The translations under genes and the position numbers were made by a program. Shown piece after piece: positions 25,600 through 32,180 of a stretch of DNA of 64,000 nucleotides (the stretch's first letter is position 1; each line of letters begins with the position of its first letter). This stretch comes from CALMEH01 sp031409875 (GTDB taxonomy: Bacteria; Acidobacteriota; Blastocatellia; Pyrinomonadales; Pyrinomonadaceae). Under the pieces are notes generated by a model. The model did no database searches, was not told where the DNA came from, and saw only the letters and a program-made list of their open reading frames with translations. Location of the stretch: NCBI GenBank assembly GCA_031409875.1, contig JANNYB010000107.1:5592-69591 (forward strand), written 5' to 3'.

Positions 25600-26290
25600 G
25601 CAAAATCTCGTCCATTACGTCTGTAAATTCATAAAAACCTTTGCGCTCGGCAATCCATTCTGCCGCCAAAATCGCGCCCGAAGCGAAACCTTCGCGTGAA
25701 CGCGCTGTGTGCGTAAGTTCAATTGTGTCTGCATTTCCGTCAAATCCGACGATGTGTGTGCCGGGAATATTTCCGGCGCGAGTTGCGGAGACCGAAAAAT
25801 CTTTCGTGATATGTTTTGCGACCAAATCTTTCAATTTCAAAGCCGTTCCGCTCGGCGCATCTTTTTTGCGTGAATGATGTCGCTCTTCAATAAAAACTCC
25901 GTAATCGTCAAATTTAGCGAAAAGTTCCGCCGCAAAATCCGTAATTCGATAAAACAAATTCACGCCGACCGAAAAATTTGCACCAAAGACAAACGCGCCG
26001 TCATTTTCTTTAATAAATTGTTCGATTTCTTCGCGCTCATTATTCCAACCAGTCGTGCCTTCAACCAGCGGAATTTCCGCCAAAACACACGCTTCGACGT
26101 TTCTTTTCACCGCTTCCGCAGACGAAAAATCTATCGCAACATCAGCAGATTTCAACTTTTCCGCTAATCTTTCGGCAGATAAATTTGCGTCCGATTCATC
26201 AATAATGACCGCAATTTCGTGATTTTTATTTTCGGCTAAAGTGCGAATCAGTTTGCCCATCACGCCGTAACCGATTAGTGCTATTTTCAT
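25580..26290 (-). CDS. dapB: 4-hydroxy-tetrahydrodipicolinate reductase
   Basis: 236 residues from ATG 26288-26290; the longer frame overlaps the upstream gene and lacks the Rossmann start. GYGVMG (7-12) binds the nucleotide, GTTGW (78-82) and ANFSVGVNLF (104-113) are family motifs, and EERHHSRKKDAPSGTA (135-150) carries the catalytic His pair and Lys. The enzyme reduces 4-hydroxy-tetrahydrodipicolinate in lysine and diaminopimelate synthesis, in the cytosol. It lies 4 nt downstream of an unknown gene and near an M20 deacylase, probably in one operon. The extreme C-terminus (SEFQL-stop) is encoded by a palindromic repeat rather than conserved sequence. Confidence 0.93.
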   Translation of the reverse strand: MKIALIGYGVMGKLIRTLAENKNHEIAVIIDESDANLSAERLAEKLKSADVAIDFSSAEAVKRNVEACVLAEIPLVEGTTGWNNEREEIEQFIKENDGAFVFGANFSVGVNLFYRITDFAAELFAKFDDYGVFIEERHHSRKKDAPSGTALKLKDLVAKHITKDFSVSATRAGNIPGTHIVGFDGNADTIELTHTARSREGFASGAILAAEWIAERKGFYEFTDVMDEILRSEFQL

Positions 26291-26294
26291 AAAT

Positions 26295-26924
26295 TTACTC
26301 GATGATTTTTGCTTCAAAACTTTCTGCAACAATATATGAATCGTCAAAAATCATGGTTAAAAGTGGAACTGAAGTTGAAATAAATTCTTTTCCATTCCAA
26401 AAAGACGGCAGTTTTGATTTACTTCGAGAAGTTGAAAATCCGTAATTTTGCAATACGCGCTCGTAAGCAAATGAAAAATCTTCCGGTATTAAATAAACCA
26501 GTTGACCAAACCCGCCGGAAATCAATTCGTCCAATTCCAAATTGTTGTTAAAATATTTTTCAAATGGAATCCACTTTTGGGCAATTTCTTTGTGTGATTT
26601 GTAAAGTTCACCGACGACAGCTAGGGGATTATTCGTTTTGCCATAAAATGAAACTGAACAACAAGGCTTTATATATTCCCACGACAAAACGTGATCTTTG
26701 ACAAAAGTAAAATTATGAGCAAATCCTAAATTCAATTTATGATTTTTGACATTAGAGCAAACTAACTGCCATTTTGAAGGAAATTCTGTGTTTTCATCTA
26801 GCTTTACTTTAATTTGAAGAATTAGAATTGAATTTTGGTCATTCCATTTTACATTTTCAATCAATAAATCGCCAAACTCTTCAAAATCAACCGAAGCTAA
26901 TGTTTCAACTAATGTTTCAAGCAT
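26295..26924 (-). CDS. Unknown protein between dapB and the M20 deacylase
   Basis: 209 residues, no signal peptide or membrane helix. It is acidic, with many aromatic residues: VKWNDQNSILILQIKVKL, WQLVCSNVKNHKLNLGFAHN, CCSVSFYGKTNN and DFSFAYERVLQNYGFSTS. No catalytic motif was recognised. The composition is more AT-rich than dapB or the M20 gene on either side, and it is squeezed between them with gaps of only 4 and 7 nt. A small cytosolic protein recently inserted in a lysine-pathway operon is one reading; a conserved partner of the pathway is the other. An immunity-like or DUF protein is possible. I do not know its function. Confidence 0.6.
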   Translation of the reverse strand: MLETLVETLASVDFEEFGDLLIENVKWNDQNSILILQIKVKLDENTEFPSKWQLVCSNVKNHKLNLGFAHNFTFVKDHVLSWEYIKPCCSVSFYGKTNNPLAVVGELYKSHKEIAQKWIPFEKYFNNNLELDELISGGFGQLVYLIPEDFSFAYERVLQNYGFSTSRSKSKLPSFWNGKEFISTSVPLLTMIFDDSYIVAESFEAKIIE

Positions 26925-26931
26925 ATATTTG

Positions 26932-27933
26932 TTAATTCACCAAAAGTTTTTTCACTAAATTTTCATACAATTCAACTGCCGTTTCTAAATCTTTTTTCAT
27001 TACAAATTCGTTTTTCGTATGCGCGACGAGAATCGAGCCTGCGCCTAAAAGCAAAGGTTGTCCCCAGTTTGGCAGATGCGGAATGTCGGTCGTAAAGCGG
27101 ACGACTTTTTGTTTGAAACCTTCGACTTCGAGCATTTTTACGGGCAGACTGCACGAACGAACTTCGATTTCGCCGCGTCCGGCAACGGCTTTTTCGATAA
27201 TTTCGAGAACGGGCGCAAGCTCCGTAACCATCCGAATATGCAAACCTGCTTCGGCAAAAGGCGGAATCACATTTGTTCCCACGCCGCCCGAAATTAAACC
27301 GATATTCAGCGTTGTTTCACCGAAAAAATCGTCGTGCGGAAGTTTTACTTGGCGAACGTCTTGCAAAATGTCGAGCAATTTTTCAATTGCCGATTCGCCT
27401 TCTTCGGGATAAGCCGAATGCGCGGCTTTGCCTTTTGTTTTGACAAAAAGACGCAGAGAACCTTTTGAACCGATTGCCAAATCCAAATCAGTCGGCTCGC
27501 CGTTAATCATAAATTCGCATTTTTTCGCAAGTTCGTGATTATTCGCAAATTTTGCGCCCGTCGAAGATTGTTCTTCATCAATCGTAAAGAGCAAACCGAT
27601 GTCATTCACGCCTTCTTTTCGTAAATTTTCTGCCGCAAAAATCTGTGACGCGACAATTCCTTTTGCATCACACGCGCCGCGCCCGTAGATTTTTTCGGCA
27701 TCTTCCGTCGGCGCAATAAACGGCGGAACTGTGTCAATATGCGTCGAAAGAAAAACTCGCGGCGTGGAATTTAAATAAGCGATGACGTTGTTTTGATTTG
27801 GCGAAACCGCTTGCAATTCAACCGTCCAACCGAGATTTTGCAAATAATCGCGCAGAAAAAATCCGACGGCTTCTTCATCGCCCGAAACGGACGGAATTTT
27901 CATCAGCGCAGTTGTTAATTCAAAAAGATTCAT
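26932..27933 (-). CDS. M20 family deacylase (succinyl-DAP desuccinylase / acetyl-ornithine or acetyl-lysine deacetylase type)
   Basis: 333 residues from ATG 27931-27933, which makes NLFELTTALMKIPSVSGDE the N-terminus. Metal and catalytic residues of the M20 fold are visible: THIDTVPP (His65, Asp67), GRGACDAKG (Asp89), the general-base pair in IDEEQSSTG (Glu120/121), the dimerisation-domain HSAYPEEG, and a C-terminal His in LVAHTKNEF. The family hydrolyses N-acyl amino acids with one or two zinc ions. Proximity to dapB points to succinyl-diaminopimelate or N-acetyl-lysine as substrate, but ArgE-type activity cannot be excluded. It is the first gene of a likely three-gene operon ending with dapB. 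Confidence 0.88.
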   Translation of the reverse strand: MNLFELTTALMKIPSVSGDEEAVGFFLRDYLQNLGWTVELQAVSPNQNNVIAYLNSTPRVFLSTHIDTVPPFIAPTEDAEKIYGRGACDAKGIVASQIFAAENLRKEGVNDIGLLFTIDEEQSSTGAKFANNHELAKKCEFMINGEPTDLDLAIGSKGSLRLFVKTKGKAAHSAYPEEGESAIEKLLDILQDVRQVKLPHDDFFGETTLNIGLISGGVGTNVIPPFAEAGLHIRMVTELAPVLEIIEKAVAGRGEIEVRSCSLPVKMLEVEGFKQKVVRFTTDIPHLPNWGQPLLLGAGSILVAHTKNEFVMKKDLETAVELYENLVKKLLVN

Positions 27934-27950
27934 ATTGATGATGATACTAC

Positions 27951-28093
27951 AAAAGTTTTGAGTCCCGCCTTCAGGCGGCAACCGCCAGCGAAGCGGAGCG
28001 GTTTCGGGTTTCGTTCAAAGTTTTCGATTTACAGCAAATTTCTGCTTCGCTTCGCTGGCAGAAAGCCGCCTGAAGGCGGGACTCAGAACTTTT
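27951..28093. repeat. Palindromic repeat, 'GTTCTGAGTCCCGCC' family, copy B
   Basis: AAAAGTTTTGAGTCCCGCCT is mirrored by GGCGGGACTCAGAACTTTT. The core again has GCCAGCGAAGCGGAGCGG and its complement. It sits between the S4-protein stop and the M20 start. Confidence 0.88.
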
Positions 28094-28371
28094 TATCCGA
28101 AAATTTCGTCTGCTGAAGTTTCTTCCGAAATGATTTCGTAAAGATTCGTGGCATCGTTGCGGGAAACTTGTTTGACGGCGGGAATTTCTGAGATTTTAAT
28201 TTTTGTCAGGCGTTTGCCGCGTTTTATTTCGATTTCATCGCCGATTTTGACTTCTTTTGAAGATTTCGCCGGTTGATTATTAACTTTGACGAGATTTGCA
28301 TCACAAAATTTCTGCGCCAAACTTCGACGCAAAACGATGCGGCTGGACTTTAAGAATAAATCTAATCTCAC
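28093..28371 (-). CDS. S4-domain RNA-binding protein (RqcP/Hsp15-like)
   Basis: 92 residues from a GTG at 28369-28371; the longer frame is made of heptamer repeat DNA. The S4 fold is clear: RLDLFLKSSRIVLRRSLAQK, CDANLVKVNNQPAKSS and VKIGDEIEI. Small single-domain S4 proteins of this type include Hsp15 and RqcP, which bind the large ribosomal subunit with peptidyl-tRNA during rescue of stalled ribosomes. The short basic tail after the domain (KRGKRLTKIKISEIP) suits RNA binding. The SurA-like gene begins upstream across a heptamer hairpin, so the two may be co-transcribed. Confidence 0.82.
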   Translation of the reverse strand: MRLDLFLKSSRIVLRRSLAQKFCDANLVKVNNQPAKSSKEVKIGDEIEIKRGKRLTKIKISEIPAVKQVSRNDATNLYEIISEETSADEIFG

Positions 28372-28381
28372 TTTTTTATGT

Positions 28382-28446
28382 GTGAAATGAGAAATGAGAA
28401 ATGAGAATAAAATTAACTTCTCATTTCTCACTTCTCACTTCTCATT
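28382..28446. repeat. Inverted heptamer repeat (GAAATGA / TCATTTC)
   Basis: GTGAAATGAGAAATGAGAAA on the left is mirrored by TTCTCATTTCTCACTTCTCA on the right. It fills the space between the S4 and SurA-like genes. Confidence 0.85.
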
Positions 28447-28450
28447 TAAA

Positions 28451-29494
28451 TTATTTCTCAGTTTTGCGTTCTTCGGCAAAGAGAAGCGGCGCGACGAGCG
28501 GACGATAGGTTTCGTTGATTTTTATGTAAGATTCTTCGCGGAGTTTGGCGTAATATTTCTTAGTTTCGTCGGGATATTTTTCGGCGGTCATTGCGCGGCG
28601 GACTTCTGATTCGTCGAAAACCGATTCGGCACTTGCCGCCGAGCGGTCGTCAACGCGCAAGATTTCAATACCTTCGGCAATCTCAATCGGGTCGGTTACG
28701 CCACCGATTTTCAAATCTTTTAGCGGTTTTGCGAAAACTTCCGTTAATTCGGAAATCTTCAAAACGCCGACTTTTCCTTTCGTAGTTTGAACGTCTTGGC
28801 GGTCGGAATTTTCAATCGCTATTTTTTCAAAATCTCCACCGGCACGAAGTTGTTCGACGATTTTCTTGGCTTTTGCGCGTAATTGCTCCATATCACGTCC
28901 GGCTAAGTTCAGAAAAATTTCGCTGATTGTAACGGTTTCCGGTTTGGTAAATTTCGTTTTGTTTTTCTCGAAATAATCTTTAATTTCCTTTGCCGTCCAG
29001 CCCCAATAAATCTTGGAAAAAACGTCTCTTTGCATCACGAATTCTCTGGTCAACTGTCTGCGCCATTCTTCGCGGATTTGGTCGGGATCGAGTCCTTCGG
29101 TTCGCATCGCTTCAAAAAGTTTGTCGAGCGAACGCATATTGTTTTCCTTCATCATTTGCAAAAAACGCTGGTTGATTTCGGCATCAACATCTGCATCAAC
29201 GCCGAGTTCCTTGCCTTTTTGCATCACCAATTCTTCATTGACGAGATTGGCAATCAGTTCACCCATTTTGCTGTCAACTGTAGCTTGCGCCTGCTCTTTT
29301 GTCTTACCTTCTTTAACTAAGGCTTCAACAAAAATTTGTGAATAACGCTTGACGCTCGAAAGCGTGATGACGTTATCGTTGACCTGTGCGACGACTTCAT
29401 CAACAACCTTCAGTTCGCTTTCCTGCGCGGCGGCGGAAAAATTCATTAAAAATAAAAATGCGATTATTAATATCGGGGATTTAAAAAACTTCAT
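28451..29494 (-). CDS. SurA-like periplasmic peptidyl-prolyl isomerase/chaperone
   Basis: 347 residues with signal peptide (SPILIIAFLFLMNFSAAAQ) and an AGGAG site 6 nt before the ATG. Residues about 30-175 are the SurA N-terminal chaperone module (VVDEVVAQVNDNVITLSSVK, LVNEELVMQKGKELGV). A parvulin-type rotamase domain follows (VTISEIFLNLAGRD, LRAGGDFEKIAIENSD, GVLKISELTEVFAKPLKDLK, IEILRVDDR). SurA escorts unfolded outer-membrane proteins across the periplasm. The window encodes two very large TonB-receptor barrels and a DUF5916 barrel, natural clients of such a chaperone. The C-terminal helix is longer than in the minimal family. Confidence 0.87.
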   Translation of the reverse strand: MKFFKSPILIIAFLFLMNFSAAAQESELKVVDEVVAQVNDNVITLSSVKRYSQIFVEALVKEGKTKEQAQATVDSKMGELIANLVNEELVMQKGKELGVDADVDAEINQRFLQMMKENNMRSLDKLFEAMRTEGLDPDQIREEWRRQLTREFVMQRDVFSKIYWGWTAKEIKDYFEKNKTKFTKPETVTISEIFLNLAGRDMEQLRAKAKKIVEQLRAGGDFEKIAIENSDRQDVQTTKGKVGVLKISELTEVFAKPLKDLKIGGVTDPIEIAEGIEILRVDDRSAASAESVFDESEVRRAMTAEKYPDETKKYYAKLREESYIKINETYRPLVAPLLFAEERKTEK

Positions 29495-29683
29495 TATCTA
29501 CTCCTGTATTATAAGACCAAATGGAAATTTTAATCTTGAATTGTAGTTTTATGCAACTTGAAAACTTTGATGCGGCAATCTCCAATAAGGTTTATTACAC
29601 TTTATTTTGTGGAAAATAGCGCAATTGAAAGTTTTTAAGTAGTTGGTGATTGTTGTTACCATTTTTCTTTTTCGATTTATTTT

Positions 29684-30343
29684 ATGAACAAAAAATGCCC
29701 CAACTGTAAACTCGTAAATTTCTCGAAAGCGGAAACTTGTTTGCGCTGTGAAGCCGCTTTAATCGAGGTTTCATCGCAAATTGAAAAAAATGAAACGCCG
29801 TTGATTCGCAAAATTCTCAAACGTGCGGCGGTTTGCCTTGCAGTTTGCATTTTGGCGATTTTAGGATTTTATCTTTCCTTGCTTTTCACGGCAAAACGGT
29901 TAAATTTTGATGAAAAAACGAAAGTCAAAGACGCGATAAAAATTTTGGAAGAAAAAGGCTTTGACAGAGAAGTTTTTCTGATGAATTATCTGACCGCTTT
30001 TCGCGCCAACGATCATTGGCTTAACGCTTCGGTCGAAAAAGAAGGGGCTTACGCCGCGACTAATTTTCCGTTCGAGATTATGACGGTTTATCCCGATTTT
30101 TTTCAATATCCGATTGACGACACCGAACGCGCCGCGATTTTACTGCACGAAGCGCAACATCTGAAAGGGGCAGACGAACCGGAAGCATACGAATTTGTTT
30201 GGAAAAACCGCCAAAAACTCGGCTGGACAAAAGATAAATACGTTAATTCCGTAGTTTGGCGCAACGTCCGCAAACAAACCAAAGAAATTGCACCGCATCT
30301 TTTTACTTGCGAATTAAACGAATACGCCGATTGCACTGAGTAA
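29684..30343 (+). CDS. Zinc-ribbon, single-helix membrane protein with HEXXH motif
   Basis: 219 residues. An N-terminal zinc ribbon has Cys 5, 8, 19 and 22 (CPNCKL...CLRCEA). One membrane helix follows at about 47-69 (RAAVCLAVCILAILGFYLSL). The external part contains LLHEAQHLKGADEPEAYEFV, in which HEAQH (155-159) is a zincin motif and Glu168 or Glu170 could be the third zinc ligand. Together this suggests a membrane-anchored metalloprotease with a cytosolic ribbon, but no family was recognised and activity is unproven. The stop lies at the beginning of a heptamer hairpin. There is no operon partner on this strand. Confidence 0.65.
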   Translation: MNKKCPNCKLVNFSKAETCLRCEAALIEVSSQIEKNETPLIRKILKRAAVCLAVCILAILGFYLSLLFTAKRLNFDEKTKVKDAIKILEEKGFDREVFLMNYLTAFRANDHWLNASVEKEGAYAATNFPFEIMTVYPDFFQYPIDDTERAAILLHEAQHLKGADEPEAYEFVWKNRQKLGWTKDKYVNSVVWRNVRKQTKEIAPHLFTCELNEYADCTE

Positions 30344-30420
30344 GGGATGAGGGGTGAGGGATAAGGGATGAATATGAAAGTTCTTAAATTCATCCTTCAT
30401 CCCTTATCCCTCATCCCTTT
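30341..30420. repeat. Inverted heptamer repeat (GGGATGA / TCATCCC)
   Basis: GTAAGGGATGAGGGGTGAGG on the left is mirrored by TTCATCCCTTATCCCTCATC on the right. The right arm encodes the last residues and stop of the EamA transporter, and the left arm holds the stop of the HEXXH gene. Confidence 0.85.
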
Positions 30421-31242
30421 AACCGTTAGGGAAATTCCTCCCAAGATTAAAGCGGTTGCAATCAATAATCGAAGCGTGATTTCTTCGGATAAGAACAAAA
30501 TTCCGCCGCTTGCGGCAATAATCGGAACGGAAAGTTGTAAAATCGCGGCGCGTGTCGCAGTGTGAAATTTGAGCGCGGCATACCAAACCGAATAACCTAA
30601 ACCCGAAGCGATTCCGCCGGATAAAATTGCCAGTAAAATTCCTTTATTTGAAAGATGAATATTTGCGTAAAAGGGAATTGAAACGATTAAAACCATCGGC
30701 ACAGCGCGGACGAAATTTCCGGTCGTGTCAGCAAGCGGATTCACGCTTCCTTTGCCGCGCAGAGTGTAAAATCCCCAAGAAATTCCGGCAAAACTCATCA
30801 AAACCGAACTAACAACCGGCGGCGCAGACAAACCCGGAAAGACGAGATAAACAAGTCCGCCGAGCGCGAAAATCAAACCAATCCATTCCAAAACTCGCGG
30901 TCTTTCGCCTTTCAAAAGCGCGAAGACAATCATCGTCGTTTGCACCGAACCGAACAAAATTAACGCGCCCGTTGCAGTTGTCAAACTTGTATAAGCAAAC
31001 GAAAAACAAACCGCGTAAGCAAACAGAAAAAACGCGGAAAACCAATTTCCGCGTTTTGTTTCCGACTCTTTTTTGCCGAAAAGTGTAAAAATTATTGACA
31101 AAATAACCGCGCCCGAAACAAGCCGAATTATGGTAAAACTTGCCGCATCAATTTCGTCTGCGTGAAGCGCAATCCGACACAAAATCGAATTAAACGCAAA
31201 ACAAACAAGCGCAAAAGCCGTCAATAAAAAGATTTTCATCAC
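30397..31242 (-). CDS. EamA/DMT family transporter
   Basis: 281 residues with about ten membrane helices in two EamA halves (IFLLTAFALVCFAFNSILCR at the start; SSVLMSFAGISWGFYTLRGK opens the second half). DMT transporters export or import amino acids, nucleotide-related compounds and other metabolites across the inner membrane; the substrate cannot be told from sequence. The second half retains the family Gly-Trp pattern GISWG and the terminal ILGGISLTV. The last six residues GMRDKG plus TGA come from a heptamer repeat. A convergent zincin-like gene follows. Confidence 0.88.
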   Translation of the reverse strand: MMKIFLLTAFALVCFAFNSILCRIALHADEIDAASFTIIRLVSGAVILSIIFTLFGKKESETKRGNWFSAFFLFAYAVCFSFAYTSLTTATGALILFGSVQTTMIVFALLKGERPRVLEWIGLIFALGGLVYLVFPGLSAPPVVSSVLMSFAGISWGFYTLRGKGSVNPLADTTGNFVRAVPMVLIVSIPFYANIHLSNKGILLAILSGGIASGLGYSVWYAALKFHTATRAAILQLSVPIIAASGGILFLSEEITLRLLIATALILGGISLTVKGMRDKG

Positions 31243-31270
31243 TTTTGCCTTTTACCTTTTGCCTTTTTAC

Positions 31271-31654
31271 TTATTCTTCCTCGTCGTCATAATCGCCGAC
31301 TTCGCCGAATTCCCAGCCGTCGTAGGTTTCGATTTCGTATTCGTCCGCGAGATTTTGAAATTCGACGTTTCTTTCCGCCAAAGATTCGGGCGTGTGCGTT
31401 TCTGTCTTGTCAATATGCAGCAGATATTCGCCTGTCGGTTCTTCGGTTTCTTCGTCGCCGAGTTCAAAAACGTCTATAAAATCATAGCCGTCCGTTTGCA
31501 ATTTTTCGCCGAGATTGTTGAGCTTTTCGATTGATTCGTCAACAAAATAAAAGCTGTAAAGCATCTCGCCGCTCATATCCCAACCGTCTTCGGTTTTGGC
31601 AGTTTCAAAAATTTCGGTAATTCCTTCGATTTGTGATTTTGTTTCTCTAAACAT
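31271..31654 (-). CDS. RraB-like protein (RNase E regulator family)
   Basis: 127 residues, strongly acidic. The order FYFVDESIEKLNNLGEKLQT, GEYLLHIDKTETHTPESL and YEIETYDGWEFGEV fits the RraB fold, including the ending 'YDGWE' that follows a long helix of Glu/Asp. RraB in enterobacteria binds RNase E and alters which messages it degrades; in other phyla this fold also appears without that partner. No RNase E gene lies in the window. A short EEE-rich tail and a nearby acidic hypothetical gene are on the same strand. Confidence 0.72.
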   Translation of the reverse strand: MFRETKSQIEGITEIFETAKTEDGWDMSGEMLYSFYFVDESIEKLNNLGEKLQTDGYDFIDVFELGDEETEEPTGEYLLHIDKTETHTPESLAERNVEFQNLADEYEIETYDGWEFGEVGDYDDEEE

Positions 31655-31678
31655 AAATTTTATTGGTTAATATCGGTC

Positions 31679-31882
31679 TTAATTGCTTTCGGGCAAACCG
31701 CTGTCGGGTTTTGATTGTTCGTAATTTTCGGTTGAATGATCTTGTCCCCCGTGTGCCGGAGGACTTCCAGAATTGTCGCTGATGGCGTTCACGTCTTCAT
31801 CCGAAACCGTGCCGTCGCCGCCCGGAATGTCGCTTCCGGTTTTTTCCTCGTCATTTTCAAATTGTGTGTTTTCGTTCTGCAT
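31679..31882 (-). CDS. Small acidic disordered protein
   Basis: 67 residues, no hydrophobic core: SDIPGGDGTVSDEDVNAIS, SPPAHGGQDHSTENYEQ. It has an AAGAAGG ribosome-site-like stretch before the ATG and lies 24 nt upstream of the RraB-like gene on the same strand, suggesting co-transcription. The composition predicts intrinsic disorder. I recognise no family. Possible alternatives are a small stress protein or a spurious frame; its ribosome site and spacing favour a real gene. Confidence 0.5.
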   Translation of the reverse strand: MQNENTQFENDEEKTGSDIPGGDGTVSDEDVNAISDNSGSPPAHGGQDHSTENYEQSKPDSGLPESN

Positions 31883-31980
31883 AATTTATAACCTTCTTGA
31901 AATTTGAATTTTATTATCGCACGAATTTTCATTTATAAGAAAAAAATTAAATCGGTTTCGGTTAAAAAAAATAGATTTCC

Positions 31981-32180
31981 GCTAAATGCAATTATTCTTT
32001 GCTATCTGCAATTTTACAACGCTATTTGCGATATTTCTTTGCTATTTGCAATTATTCTGCGCTATTTGCGATATTTCTTTGCTATCCGCAATTATTCTGC
32101 GCTATTTGCAATTTATCTGTGCTATTTACATTTTTTCTGCGCTATCTGCAATTTATCTGTGCTATCTCCAATTATTCAAA
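31981..32180. repeat. Tandem repeat, ten units of 20 bp
   Basis: Each line-aligned unit begins GCTATNTGCAATTATTCTNN; ten consecutive 20-bp units run from 31981 to 32180 without spacer. Variation is mostly at positions 5-7, 9-15 and the last two bases, where endings TTT, TGC and TGT alternate. The array ends exactly at the lysS stop codon (32181-32183). Because 20 is not a multiple of 3 it leaves all three plus-strand frames open, giving hydrophobic spurious ORFs. With the gene at 31679 it fills the space 31883-32180. Confidence 0.95.

Noticed and set aside
31981..32180. CRISPR array
   Set aside because: The 20-bp units are contiguous without spacers, and no cas gene is near.
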